Source: CAWFFV01 sp963814985 (GTDB lineage Bacteria > Chloroflexota > Ktedonobacteria > Ktedonobacterales > Ktedonobacteraceae). Taken from it: a stretch of DNA of 64,000 nucleotides. How positions within the stretch are numbered: position 1 is the first letter of the stretch; every line of letters starts with the position of its first letter. A program made the position numbers and the translations under genes. Location: NCBI GenBank assembly GCA_963814985.1, contig CAWFFV010000009.1, positions 124,001 through 188,000 of the forward strand, written 5' to 3'. Below, piece after piece: positions 28,792 through 37,909 of the stretch. The notes beneath the pieces were generated by a model, which saw nothing but the letters and a program-made list of their open reading frames with translations, was not told the origin of the DNA and searched no databases.

Positions 28792-28920
28792 GCAAGCTGT
28801 GTTGTTGTGTGGATGGTGGAGTTTGTCGCCGCTGGCGACAAACTCCACCATCCACACAACAACACAGCTTGCGAAGCGCCTTTGGCGCTGAGGAATCTGG
28901 AAAAGGGACCTGAGTAGTTA
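28792..28920 (+). repeat. family A element, copy A5 with a 39-bp perfect palindrome
   Basis: Perfect arms 28792-28830 and 28834-28872 (loop GCT), then AGCGCC-TTT-GGCGCT and the intact right end GGGACCTGAGTAGTTA. The left terminal repeat and first hairpin are missing. The last three bases (TTA) are the htpG stop codon read on the other strand. Confidence 0.9.
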
Positions 28921-30795
28921 AAGCTGAGCTAAGACGTCGTTGAGTCTCCTGACGAAATCGACCGGGTTCTCTAACTGTTCGCCTGTCCCTAATACGCCTT
29001 GCTCAAAGAGCAAATAAGCCCAATCCGCAAAACGCTTATCATCGGACTCATTCTGCAATTTGAGCAAAATAGGATGGTGGGGATTTATTTCCAGGATCGG
29101 CTTGTCGCTGGGAATAGATTGACCCGCCGATTTCAACAGGCGTCTGAGACTGGGATCGATAGCCTCCTCATCAACAACAAGGCAAGAGGGAGATGTTGTC
29201 AGACGTGCCGTCGTACGCACATCCTTGACCTTCTCTCCAAGCGCTTTCTTAAAACGTTCAAGCAGCTTTTCTACCTCACTTACACTCTCCTGTTGTTTCT
29301 CTTGCTCCTGCTCCTCGTCAGTAACATTCAGATCGAGTTCTCCCTTTGAGACCGATTGGAGATGAACACCCTGATACTCGTCCAATTGAGATACAACCAT
29401 GTGATCCACAGGGTCAGAGAGCAACAGGACTTCAATGCCTTTCTTCTTAAAGATCTCCAGAAGTGGACTATCCTTAGCAGCTACAAAGCTCTCGGCAATA
29501 CTATAGTAAATCTTGTTCTGCCCTTCTTTCATGCGCGTAATGTAGTCTTCGAACGAGACATCTTGCGTGTCATTACCAGAGGATGTTGAGGCAAAACGCA
29601 ATAATTTAGCGAGGGTTTCTTTGTTGGCCGAGTCATCGATCATCCCCTCTTTGAGGACACGTCCAAAAGCTTTCCAGAATGTGGCATATTTGTCCTGGTC
29701 CTTAGTCGTCAAGTCAGTCAACAAACCAAGGACTTTCTTGACTGCGTTAGAACGCATTGTGTCAATCAGCCTGTTATGTTGCAGAATTTCGCGTGAGATG
29801 TTGAGGGGTAGATCATTAGAGTCGAGCACGCCCCGTACAAAGCGGAGATAGCGAGGCATTAATTGCTCGGCACCATCCATAATAAAGACTCGCCGCACAT
29901 AGAGTTTGACTCCATGTTGATGATCACGATCCCACAGGTCAAATGGGGCACGTTCGGGAATATAGAGCAATAAGATATATTCGTATGCCCCTTCCATCCG
30001 ACTATGGACATAGGCTAATGGCTCTCCTCCATCATGAGCAAGGTGCCTATAAAATTCAGTGTACTCCTGCTCACTGATCTCGCTTTTGGGACGTGCCCAC
30101 AACGCAGAGGCACGATTGACCACTTCCTCTTCTGGCGTCTCTTTCCCCTCTACTTGCATCACTATCGGCAAGACAATATGGTCAGAATATTTGCGGATAA
30201 TCGAGCGTAGGCGATAGCCGGTGAGAAATTCATCTTCACCTTCGCGCAGATGTAGTATGACATCGGTACCACGCGTCGTCTTCTCAATAGCTTCCAGGGT
30301 ATATTGTCCCTTCCCCTCAGATTCCCAGCAAACGCCTTGTTCTGCACCGAGTCCTGCTCGACGGGTTCTAATGGTCACTTTATCAGCAACGACAAATGCA
30401 GAGTAGAACCCAACACCGAACTGGCCAATCAGGTTAGCATCTTTTTTCTGGTCTCCAGTGAGTGCCTTAAAGAACTCACGAGTGCCGGACTTGGCAATAG
30501 TACCAATATGTTCTATGACCTCCTCTCGCGTCATACCAATCCCATTGTCGGAAACGGTAATGGTGCGAGCATCTTTATCATAGGCCACACGTATTTTGAG
30601 ATCGGAATCACCTTCATATAAACTCTCGTCCGAAAGTACAGCAAAACGTAATCGATCCGCAGCATCCGAAGCGTTCGAGATAAGTTCACGGAGAAAAATC
30701 TCCTTGTTGCTGTATAATGAGTGAATCATTAGATCCAGTAACTGTGTGACTTCAGCTTGAAAGCCCAGTGTTTCTTTCTGTGTATCTACGGCCAT
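28918..30795 (-). CDS. htpG: molecular chaperone HtpG (Hsp90)
   Basis: 625 aa. GHKL ATPase motifs ELISNASDAADRLRF, DNGIGM and GQFGVGFYSAF; then middle and C-terminal dimerisation domains with no acidic MEEVD tail. ATP-dependent chaperone of the cytosol that collaborates with DnaK. AGGAGG-type SD upstream of ATG 30795. Its TAA stop lies inside the terminal repeat of element A5. Confidence 0.96.
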   Translation of the reverse strand: MAVDTQKETLGFQAEVTQLLDLMIHSLYSNKEIFLRELISNASDAADRLRFAVLSDESLYEGDSDLKIRVAYDKDARTITVSDNGIGMTREEVIEHIGTIAKSGTREFFKALTGDQKKDANLIGQFGVGFYSAFVVADKVTIRTRRAGLGAEQGVCWESEGKGQYTLEAIEKTTRGTDVILHLREGEDEFLTGYRLRSIIRKYSDHIVLPIVMQVEGKETPEEEVVNRASALWARPKSEISEQEYTEFYRHLAHDGGEPLAYVHSRMEGAYEYILLLYIPERAPFDLWDRDHQHGVKLYVRRVFIMDGAEQLMPRYLRFVRGVLDSNDLPLNISREILQHNRLIDTMRSNAVKKVLGLLTDLTTKDQDKYATFWKAFGRVLKEGMIDDSANKETLAKLLRFASTSSGNDTQDVSFEDYITRMKEGQNKIYYSIAESFVAAKDSPLLEIFKKKGIEVLLLSDPVDHMVVSQLDEYQGVHLQSVSKGELDLNVTDEEQEQEKQQESVSEVEKLLERFKKALGEKVKDVRTTARLTTSPSCLVVDEEAIDPSLRRLLKSAGQSIPSDKPILEINPHHPILLKLQNESDDKRFADWAYLLFEQGVLGTGEQLENPVDFVRRLNDVLAQL

Positions 30796-31161
30796 ATTTC
30801 TCTTTTTCCTCCTTAATAGTGCCCAGGCGCAGATCCATCCATTGTTTCTTTGCCAAAGTATACTTTATCAAACTATTGCTATTTTTACAACATGGCGAAG
30901 TCCCCTTCCTAAGACTCATAGTGCCAAAAATTGTGTCATCTTATCTTTTTCTGGCTTATAACCGTCTACGCCTTTCCTAAGATTAGCAATACTTCTCACT
31001 TTTCAATTGCGTTCTTTACGAGAGGCTTACAATGTAGTACAATGTATGCACAATGTCTTCTTGTGTACTGATCACATGCAGTATCATTTACTGCTTACAC
31101 CTGTAGCATTGTTCTTTAAAATTTTGTAGCAAAAGGTTTCCAACGAGGGGAGTAAAAACAC
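30796..31161. other. intergenic region between htpG and the HTH gene
   Basis: 366 bp between divergent genes, AT-rich. It must hold both promoters, but I see no high-scoring -35/-10 pair. The one notable structure is the ACAATGT repeat array at 31029-31057. Confidence 0.4.
31029..31057 (+). promoter_or_regulatory. three ACAATGT direct repeats, helical spacing
   Basis: ACAATGT occurs at 31029, 31039 and 31050, i.e. 10 and 11 bp apart, so the sites face the same side of the helix. Located about 105 bp before the small HTH gene. A candidate operator array for that protein or another regulator. Confidence 0.35.
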
Positions 31162-31374
31162 ATGAGCGACCTGTTAACTGTATCCGAAGTTGCCCGTATT
31201 CTACGTGTAGATGACACCACTGTAAGACGTTGGGTGAAACAAGGAGCACTAGAAGCGGTAATCCTACCACATGTCAATGAAAGACAGGCTTACCGTATTA
31301 AGCGCGAAACATTGAAAAAGGTTTTAGGGGATGGTGCGATGCTAGGCGATGACGCACAAAAAGCGGCTCTCTGA
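31162..31374 (+). CDS. excisionase-family helix-turn-helix protein
   Basis: 70 aa. SDLLTVSEVARILRVDDTTVRRWVKQGALEAV is a MerR/Xis-type winged helix, followed by YRIKRETLKKVLG, the wing and end helix. Such proteins bind DNA as regulators or recombination factors; no integrase is nearby. GAGGGGAG lies upstream of the ATG. Followed by a strong hairpin at 31405. Confidence 0.85.
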   Translation: MSDLLTVSEVARILRVDDTTVRRWVKQGALEAVILPHVNERQAYRIKRETLKKVLGDGAMLGDDAQKAAL

Positions 31375-31404
31375 TTCAATTGCAACCTGACCAGCCAAGC
31401 CGCT

Positions 31405-31456
31405 AAAGAGATATACCTCACATGTATCCATTATACCATGTGGGATATATCTCTTT
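31405..31456 (+). terminator. 20-bp-arm hairpin after the HTH gene
   Basis: AAAGAGATATA...CACATG (31405-31424) pairs with CATGTG...ATATCTCTTT (31437-31456) around a 12-nt loop with few mismatches. It ends in CTCTTTC, and a T-rich stretch follows on the + strand (TTTACATTACTTTTT). Probable terminator, possibly acting in both directions. Confidence 0.55.
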
Positions 31457-31558
31457 CATGTTTACATTACTTTTTCCGACAAACAGCGATGGCCCGATGT
31501 AGAGATATCACAGGGAAGGATATAACAGCTAATAGAGCAAGCCATTTCCCTCAAATGG

Positions 31559-32194
31559 TTATTCAGCTTTTTGCCCTTCTACCAGCTTTCTTAGCCCATG
31601 AAGATCATATGTAAGTGCCCCGGCTTGCAACTGACTCTTGAGTGCTATCTCACGTGTTTCACGCTGAGAGGCAGCCTCCAGGACAGCAGTAGCCCTCTCT
31701 GGTGCAACAACTACCGCACCATCAGCATCCAGAACCACGATGTCACCAGGTGAAATGACGGTGCTTCCTACTACGACGGGTACATTGAGCGCTCCAGGCA
31801 CAACCTTGGTTGCTGCACGAGCATGAACAAAGCGCGCCCAAACTGGTAATCCAAGTTCTCTCAACGTTTCCGAATCGCGTACAGCTGCATCCACAAGGAT
31901 CGCTGCAACCTGACGTATCTTCGCCTGGAGAGCAAGGAGGTCTCCAACGAGTGAGATTGGTTCTGGTTCTGGCATAGTAAGGACAAGAATATCGCCAGGT
32001 TGTGCCTGAGCCAGGACCGCATGGACCATCAAGTTATCTCCTTGACCACAGCAAACTGTTCGTGCAGGTCCCGCTGCTCTACTCCCTGGTACTATCTGTA
32101 TCAGTGGAATATTAACGAGTCCAGTACGTCCGGCTGCTTCATATACGGTTGCTACCCCATAGCTGGCAAATTGCCTGAAATCGAGATCGCTCAT
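31559..32194 (-). CDS. RraA-family protein (oxaloacetate decarboxylase / HMG aldolase-like)
   Basis: 211 aa. The family core GDLLALQAK, ILVDAAVRDSETLRELGLPVWAR and GDIVVLDADGAVVV is present, including the Arg-Asp pair used for pyruvate/metal binding in class II HMG/CHA aldolases. RraA itself is an RNase E inhibitor; Chloroflexota members are more likely metabolic. No neighbouring pathway genes fix the substrate. Confidence 0.85.
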   Translation of the reverse strand: MSDLDFRQFASYGVATVYEAAGRTGLVNIPLIQIVPGSRAAGPARTVCCGQGDNLMVHAVLAQAQPGDILVLTMPEPEPISLVGDLLALQAKIRQVAAILVDAAVRDSETLRELGLPVWARFVHARAATKVVPGALNVPVVVGSTVISPGDIVVLDADGAVVVAPERATAVLEAASQRETREIALKSQLQAGALTYDLHGLRKLVEGQKAE

Positions 32195-32428
32195 GTGGCT
32201 TCTTTTCTTTCACTTAATGATGTTCGGTATGATGTTCTGTATCCAATTATTTCATATTCTCAGCGTGTTTTCCAGATACGATAACCTGGATCTACATAGC
32301 CGATGGTCATCCTTATAGGCTTTTAAAGCCTACAAGCGTTGCCTTCTCAGCAGCAATATGTATACTACCAATATCATGCTCTCTTCGTGGTGAAGGGAGT
32401 ATACTATTATTTCATGAGGTGTACAGTA

Positions 32429-32644
32429 ATGTTGTCACACGAACAAGAAGAACAAGAGCGGCTCTATCATGAAAAAAACGCGTTATTTTTACGAGTTCAA
32501 CAAAAGTCATCGGCTCAGAGAAATGCTGATGCATATAGAGCTTTTCTAACACTCCATACAGAACTGCAAGACAGGGTTCGTTCGAGTGGAATTCTGAGCA
32601 CACAGGATATCTCTTCCCTTACATTATTAGCCTCACATGTATAA
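32429..32644 (+). CDS. small hypothetical protein, about 71 aa
   Basis: ATG 32429 follows GAGGTG by 7 nt. The product is hydrophilic and helical (HEQEEQERLYHEKNALFLRV, RNADAYRAFLTLHTELQDRV), perhaps a short coiled coil. No recognised family. An in-frame ATG at 32414 is less likely. The upstream 230 bp contain the palindrome TAGGCTTTTAAAGCCTA (32316-32332). Confidence 0.5.
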   Translation: MLSHEQEEQERLYHEKNALFLRVQQKSSAQRNADAYRAFLTLHTELQDRVRSSGILSTQDISSLTLLASHV

Positions 32645-32714
32645 TCAGAAAACTACCTGTTGATACAAGACGGCCATGCTCTTACAATCGGGAACATGGT
32701 CGTCTTATTCCCTC

Positions 32715-33464
32715 TTATGCCTGCCACTGCCAATAGTTCAGATGCCAATCACGACCTTCTACGGCCAAAGCACTGGCATAACTATGGCCTGCCGCAAGCT
32801 CCCGGAACGACCAGCGTTCTGCTTCTTGAGCATCATCCCGGTTATGGAGTAATGCAACTGGTTCATCTGGCCGCAAGGAAACATCAAAACTATCAAGAGG
32901 AAGCGAAAGGCCCATTCCTCTTGCCTTGATATATGCCTCCTTGCGTGACCAGCAGTTAAAAAAAGCCTCTTGTCTCGCAGAAGCTGGAAGAGTTTGTAGC
33001 ATGGAATTTTCATGGGGAGAAAAAGAATATTTTGCTAGCTGTTCATACTCCACATCTGGACGCATATACTCAACGTCAATACCGACCTCTCGCCCGTACG
33101 TAAAAGCATAAAGAACCAGATCATGTGAGTGGGAAAGATTGAAACTTAACTGTTTTTGGTTAAGAGAAGGGTCTAACAAAGGTTTTCCATAGGAGTTATA
33201 ACAAAAACGTACTTGATCAGGTTCTATCTTCAGATATTGACCGATGAGAGTTCTTAGCAGTCCACGTGCCACAATAAAATGATTGCGGTCTTTCTCAAAA
33301 TAAAAACGCTCGGCCCTTGCGGACTCCTCTGGTGCAAGAGATCGTTGTAGGCTTTGTCTGATGAAGGCCGGTAAGGTTAAAGCAGATCTCCAGACATGAA
33401 CCTCATTTTCTGGCAATTCCAAATCAATCGGTGGAATGTTCCATGGATGATCGAGATTGGTCAT
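32715..33464 (-). CDS. 4'-phosphopantetheinyl transferase (Sfp type)
   Basis: About 249 aa. The magnesium-binding GIDVEYMRPD and the WSRKEAYIKARGMGL motif (WxxKEAxxK) are intact, plus FNLSHSHDLVLYAF. Converts apo carrier proteins to the holo form with CoA. Double-length Sfp type, usually serving NRPS/PKS or lysine pathways; no carrier protein lies in the window. ATG 33464 with AGGAAGG upstream is preferred to 33488. Confidence 0.9.
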   Translation of the reverse strand: MTNLDHPWNIPPIDLELPENEVHVWRSALTLPAFIRQSLQRSLAPEESARAERFYFEKDRNHFIVARGLLRTLIGQYLKIEPDQVRFCYNSYGKPLLDPSLNQKQLSFNLSHSHDLVLYAFTYGREVGIDVEYMRPDVEYEQLAKYSFSPHENSMLQTLPASARQEAFFNCWSRKEAYIKARGMGLSLPLDSFDVSLRPDEPVALLHNRDDAQEAERWSFRELAAGHSYASALAVEGRDWHLNYWQWQA

Positions 33465-33571
33465 CAATATTAGCCTTCCTGTTTTCACATTTGAACTTTA
33501 TCTAAATTTTACAACTCAGCAGGAGTAACTACGAAATTTAGCGGTACCTACGGCCTATCGATACGTGGAAA

Positions 33572-33597
33572 AGTGGCGAGGAGACCTGGGTAGTTAT
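33572..33597 (-). repeat. family A fragment A6, opposite orientation
   Basis: On the minus strand this reads TAACTACCCAGGTCTCC then TCGCCACT, the left terminal repeat and the start of hairpin 1. It is the only piece in the reverse orientation and lacks everything else. Confidence 0.65.
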
Positions 33598-33690
33598 AAA
33601 TGGAGAAACTTTTTTCTGAAAAAATTCGTAATTACGGTGAGTTCCATGTGAGATACTCACAAAACTAGCACAGAGCGAGGTCGTACACCT

Positions 33691-34359
33691 ATGGACAAAA
33701 CATCAAAATGGAACCAGCAAACATATCAGATACAGGTTGGAGAGACAATTATGCTCGAAGGGATTTTGAGCATACCAGCAAATCCTCAGGGAGTGATACT
33801 CTTTGCACATGGGAGCGGAAGTAGCCGCCACAGTCCTCGCAATCAATTCGTTGCGGGGATATTACACAAAGCTGGATTTGCGACCTTGCTGATTGATTTG
33901 CTCACTGCACCTGAAGAGCAAGAAGATCAGCAGACTGGTCACTTACGCTTTGATATTGTACTGCTCAGTGAGCGTGTTCTGGGTGCCACACAGTGGCTCG
34001 CCCAGAACTCAGATACTAAAAACCTCAAGATCGGTTATTTTGGCGCAAGCACTGGTGCAGCAGCTACGTTGATTGCAGCGGCAAAACATCCTTTTGCAGT
34101 TGGTGCCATCGTCTCACGCGGTGGTCGACCTGACCTTGCCAGTTCATATCTCACCCAGGTTCAGACTCCTACGCTCCTGATTGTCGGTTCAAAGGACACA
34201 CAGGTTATTGCATTGAACCGTATGGCACTCTCACTACTAAAAGGTATTAAACAGCTTGAGATCATTGCCGGAGCAACACACCTGTTTGAAGAGGCAGGCA
34301 CGTTGGAGCAGGTCGCACAGTTGGCAAGCCAATGGTTCACACGCTGTCTTGCGCCGTGA
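33691..34359 (+). CDS. alpha/beta hydrolase (dienelactone-hydrolase family)
   Basis: 222 aa. Oxyanion-hole region ILFAHGSGSSRHSPRN, nucleophile elbow GYFGASTGAAATL (Ser), acid in VGSKDTQV and His in GATHLFEE: a complete triad. No signal peptide, so cytosolic. Substrate unknown; Ktedonobacteria and mycobacteria fuse or pair this type with phosphoribosyltransferases, but none is adjacent. Confidence 0.85.
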   Translation: MDKTSKWNQQTYQIQVGETIMLEGILSIPANPQGVILFAHGSGSSRHSPRNQFVAGILHKAGFATLLIDLLTAPEEQEDQQTGHLRFDIVLLSERVLGATQWLAQNSDTKNLKIGYFGASTGAAATLIAAAKHPFAVGAIVSRGGRPDLASSYLTQVQTPTLLIVGSKDTQVIALNRMALSLLKGIKQLEIIAGATHLFEEAGTLEQVAQLASQWFTRCLAP

Positions 34360-34382
34360 CACTCTCTACATGAGTCCTCCCG

Positions 34383-34530
34383 GTAACTATTCAGGTGTTC
34401 TCACCACCTGCGGTGGCTCGCCCTCGTTTTGTTGGCAGTGGCAGGGTTTGCGGCGCAAACCCTGCCACTGCCAACAAAACCAGCGAAGCGCCGAAGGCGC
34501 TGAGGGAATTTGGAAAAGGGGCCTTAACAA
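34383..34530 (+). repeat. family A cloverleaf element, copy A7
   Basis: Left end GGTAACTATTCAGG, hairpin CCACC-TGC-GGTGG, perfect 26-bp central arms (34426-34451 and 34455-34480, loop GGC), AGCGCC-GAA-GGCGCT, and an eroded right end (GGGGCCTTAAC). Lies between the hydrolase gene and the TnpB element. Confidence 0.9.
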
Positions 34531-34540
34531 AAGCGACGCG

Positions 34541-36010
34541 GGAAGTCCCATCCCCTTCGAGGGGATTGGGATGAAAGCGCCGCTTCTTCCCCTTTTCTGT
34601 TATTTCCCCTGGCATTCAGTGATAGAGCCTCGTGGTATCCGATCTTGTAATGACACCATCTGGTTTTACCCACTTGCAATTCATCTGTTTCCATGATAGA
34701 ATCATCGCATGAATACCGTGCGTGTGTATAGGTTGAAATCTCCACCAAAACTCTTTGTTTGTTTGAAAGCTGCTCAAATGGAAGCCGCCAACGTCTGGAA
34801 TCCCTGTGTCGAGATCCACAAACAAGCAAGGATGAGCCATACCAGATGGCCTGGACGCAACGTGTTACAGAAGGCGACGAAGGGACAATTCACCCTGCAT
34901 AGTCAATCTGTGCAGATGGTGGTCCATGCCTTTCTTGCGAATATTGAGACCACACGCCAACTTCGTCAGACTCACCCTCAGATGAAAATGAAGTATCCCT
35001 GGCGTACCAAGCGCTTCTATCCAGTCAAGTGGCCTGCTCAGGCAGTGAGCAGTGAGCATGGACGGGTTGTCCTGCCCATGGGAAAAGGGCGGGAGTCCAT
35101 GGTTTTGCCTCTTGACTTGCCAGAAAAGAGCGGTGCTTGTTGTCTCGTTTGGAACAATGGCTTTGAGCTGCATGTCTGTGTTGAACAGTCTCAAGATGAG
35201 AATGCTCCAGGTGATGTGCATGCAACCGTCGACCTTGGCGAAATCCATCTTGCAGCCGTTTCCACCAACACAGGACAAGCCATGATCGTAACTGGTCGTG
35301 GTATCCGATCTCTCAAGAGGCAACGCACGAAGCAGCTTGGTCCGCTTGCCAGGAAGCAATCGCGATGCCAGAAATACTCTTGCCGATGGAAGAAGCTGCA
35401 ACGTGCGAAGAACAAGACCACATCGAGAGCACAGCGCCGTATTCGTGATCTGCGGCACAAAGCAACACGAACCGTCATCACCTTCTGCCAGGAGCACCAT
35501 GTTGGCAAGCTCTTCATCGGAAATTCCCATGGTGTGCGCTCTCGTTCTAGCGGGAGACACCACAATCAACGTCTGGCCTTGTGGGAGTACGGCAAAGACA
35601 TCGACTATCTGACTCATAAATCCAAACAGGCTCACATCATGAGCTTCACTGGCTCTGAACGAGGCACAAGTAGCCAGTGTCCTGCATGTGGGCAGAAACA
35701 CAAGCCCAAGGGAAGAAATTGGGCATGCAAAGCCTGTGGCTTTGTCGGACACCGCGACGTTGTCGGAAGTATCAATATGCACAAACTGGCTTTCACCGAA
35801 CAGGTGTCGTTTCCTCGTTCCGTCACATATCTCCGCCCTGGACCATCCAGGAGGAGTAGGAGGGCAGACACGCCCCTGGCATCATCCGATGCTTGTTGTC
35901 TCTCTCAGTCAACGGGTCAACCACTGCTCCAGGAGCAGGTCCCTACGGGGGCAGGCCACACCGTTGGAGTGAGATAGAAGCTCACCCCCTTCTAGGGGGT
36001 TGAGAGTGTC
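34541..36010 (+). mobile_element. IS200/IS605-like element carrying only tnpB (approximate ends)
   Basis: Subterminal hairpins flank the tnpB gene: ATCCCCT-TCG-AGGGGAT at 34550-34566 on the left and ACCCCCT-TCT-AGGGGGT at 35984-36000 on the right, both 7 bp with 3-nt loops. This is the arrangement of IS605-group ends. No TnpA (Y1) gene is present, so the element would need help in trans. Exact ends not determined. Confidence 0.65.
34709..35977 (+). CDS. tnpB: TnpB-type RNA-guided endonuclease (OrfB transposase family)
   Basis: 422 aa. RuvC-I ATVDLGEIHLAAV (Asp), RuvC-II region KLFIGNSHGVRSR where the usual Glu is absent, zinc ribbon CPACG...CKACG and RuvC-III GHRDVVGSINM (Asp). A Glu just before the ribbon (GSERGTSSQC) may take the catalytic role, as in TnpB variants with a rearranged site. 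The C-terminal 60 residues are likely encoded over the guide-RNA scaffold. No TnpA nearby. A long minus-strand frame here is a shadow. Confidence 0.85.
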   Translation: MNTVRVYRLKSPPKLFVCLKAAQMEAANVWNPCVEIHKQARMSHTRWPGRNVLQKATKGQFTLHSQSVQMVVHAFLANIETTRQLRQTHPQMKMKYPWRTKRFYPVKWPAQAVSSEHGRVVLPMGKGRESMVLPLDLPEKSGACCLVWNNGFELHVCVEQSQDENAPGDVHATVDLGEIHLAAVSTNTGQAMIVTGRGIRSLKRQRTKQLGPLARKQSRCQKYSCRWKKLQRAKNKTTSRAQRRIRDLRHKATRTVITFCQEHHVGKLFIGNSHGVRSRSSGRHHNQRLALWEYGKDIDYLTHKSKQAHIMSFTGSERGTSSQCPACGQKHKPKGRNWACKACGFVGHRDVVGSINMHKLAFTEQVSFPRSVTYLRPGPSRRSRRADTPLASSDACCLSQSTGQPLLQEQVPTGAGHTVGVR

Positions 36011-36096
36011 ACCAGTTACGTCATCTAGAATTTTCTGAACAAAAGTTTTATCTATCTCAAGCGGGATTGTCAAGGGCAGTCAGCCCTTGACTGGGG

Positions 36097-36264
36097 CTGA
36101 CTTGTTATCACAAGTTTAATCGATATCTTGTGAAGGCAGGTGACAAGCCGATGAAAACGGCTTGTCTCTCTGTTCTGCTGAGCTAGAATCACTTGAACTC
36201 ATCCTTGGTAGTCAGCTTCCCAGGCTGGCTCAGCAGATCGACTAAAGTTGTGATAACAAGTCAG
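36097..36264. mobile_element. family E MITE with target-site duplication
   Basis: About 28-bp terminal inverted repeats starting CTGACTTGTTATCACAA, two mismatches, around about 110 bp without a gene. An internal perfect hairpin has arms GACAAGCCG and CGGCTTGTC. Flanked on both sides by GACTGGGG(C) (36089 and 36265), an 8-9 bp direct repeat as left by a DDE transposase. No transposase with these ends is in the window. Confidence 0.8.
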
Positions 36265-36296
36265 GACTGGGGCGCGGGTGTCCCCGCAACATTCCT

Positions 36297-37829
36297 TTAG
36301 AGATCTCGCTCTCCGATAACTGCACGTAACTGCCTCACGACTTGTTCCATCTGGATAGTAGCTTCTGTCGCAGATGTAGCACTAGATGCCAGTTGCTTTG
36401 TGACATCGGATGTCACTCTCATTACTGTAGCAAGATTTTTACGGCTCTTATTCTGATAAGATGAAATGCGCTCAATATATTTGACAGTATTAAAGATATC
36501 CTCTAACACTTCTCTTATTCTTTTTTCGTCCAATGATTTCCATTGCTGAGACAACTCTACCTTCTTTTCGTCGAGGCGCTTGGCTGCTGTCTGGGCTGCA
36601 TTAATGTAGTACTCTACCTCTTGTAACCCGGTATGCGACGACTCAACAATCCACGTTTGTTCCTGGACCATATTCTGTTGGGCAATCGCCTGCTTTTTCA
36701 ATGATTGACTGCTTTCACGGAGATACTCAACAGAGCGCGAGATAGGCCGCGTAATGCGTTGCCCTGCAACTAAACCAATCAGGACAGTCAACACAATAAT
36801 AGCCAGCATAATCAGGCCAGTACTGAGTAACTGCTGATTGAGCACTGCCGTTACGGTAGTAAGAGGACTAAGTACAAAATAAGTCCAGGGAAGGAGTGAA
36901 CTTGCTTGTCTTGACACCTGAAAGGTTTCATTCTGTTCCGCAGGCACAAACTGAGATGTCATTGGAAGATGTGCATCATGCTGTAGATTAACCAATGCGG
37001 GGTCCTCTAACACACTAACTGGTGATCCATCCATTTTCCCGTATAATCCTTCATCGGTGACACGCTGCTGAACCTTTTGTGGAAGAGGGGCAATCGCCTT
37101 AAAGAGATTAGGAGAGTCAGTCACTTCCGCAGCATCAACGCTTGTATAAGCAATTCGTACTCCATTTTCGTCGAGAATAAAAGCATAGCTGCCTGCACCA
37201 TTAGCATTTCTCTCAGTATTGACCACATGCCAGATATAGCTCAGGGAAAGGGTTGTTTGCAAAAAGCCCATGAAAGCATACTGTGGCGAAATAACGGGTG
37301 CATAGATATCAATAGAGGCTTCATTTTTAGCAGGATTGAAAAAAACATCAGAAACGACTGCTTGACTTGTCGATTGGTGAACTTGACGTAGGATCTCCGG
37401 CGAAACCAGATATTTCCCTCGTGTCTGAGGAACAGTGGGATAGTACAAAAGCAAATTATTGTGTGAATTGAAGAGTGACCACGTGTCATAGTTGTCGTCC
37501 CGATGAAGAGCGGTCGCAAGACCATCAAGAGCCTCTGCTCGAAAGGTCGGGTCACCTGCAAGAAATTTCTGTATAGGGCCATATTTACTAAATGATTGCA
37601 CATCAAGGAGACGCTCTACCACATAGGCATCTATCAATTGCACTCGTATCTGGCTATCAGTGCTCATTGCAGCACTTGCTTGCGCGACCAGCGCTGGACG
37701 TGAAAGAGTCTCACTAATAACGATCGTAATGATCAAGGGGAGTATTCCCACTAACGTCAGTAGTATCGAAACGCGCACAGTAAGTGAAAGAGATTTCCTG
37801 GAACGCTGCGCTCCTTCTTGTTGAAACAT
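36297..37829 (-). CDS. cache-domain membrane receptor with HAMP and coiled coil
   Basis: About 510 aa. N-terminal membrane segment (VRVSILLTLVGILPLIITI), an extracytoplasmic dCache-like sensor of about 280 residues, a second segment (LIMLAIIVLTVLIGLVAGQ), HAMP (RITRPISRSVEYLRES) and a cytoplasmic coiled coil. There is no kinase, cyclase or full methyl-accepting tip. It may signal through a partner. ATG 37829 has AGGATGG 8 nt upstream. The solute-binding lipoprotein gene upstream on the same strand could supply the ligand. Confidence 0.75.
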   Translation of the reverse strand: MFQQEGAQRSRKSLSLTVRVSILLTLVGILPLIITIVISETLSRPALVAQASAAMSTDSQIRVQLIDAYVVERLLDVQSFSKYGPIQKFLAGDPTFRAEALDGLATALHRDDNYDTWSLFNSHNNLLLYYPTVPQTRGKYLVSPEILRQVHQSTSQAVVSDVFFNPAKNEASIDIYAPVISPQYAFMGFLQTTLSLSYIWHVVNTERNANGAGSYAFILDENGVRIAYTSVDAAEVTDSPNLFKAIAPLPQKVQQRVTDEGLYGKMDGSPVSVLEDPALVNLQHDAHLPMTSQFVPAEQNETFQVSRQASSLLPWTYFVLSPLTTVTAVLNQQLLSTGLIMLAIIVLTVLIGLVAGQRITRPISRSVEYLRESSQSLKKQAIAQQNMVQEQTWIVESSHTGLQEVEYYINAAQTAAKRLDEKKVELSQQWKSLDEKRIREVLEDIFNTVKYIERISSYQNKSRKNLATVMRVTSDVTKQLASSATSATEATIQMEQVVRQLRAVIGERDL

Positions 37830-37909
37830 CAGTAAACCCATCCTTTCATGTGCTTAATCACTCTTGTCCAAAGCAGGGATAGAGAAGCAACAAATTGTCC
37901 ATTTGTAAC

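Noticed and set aside
34865..35782. 305-aa open frame on the minus strand opposite tnpB
   Set aside because: Cys/Leu/Ser-rich translation with no motifs, fully antisense to a gene with clear RuvC and zinc-ribbon motifs; a shadow.
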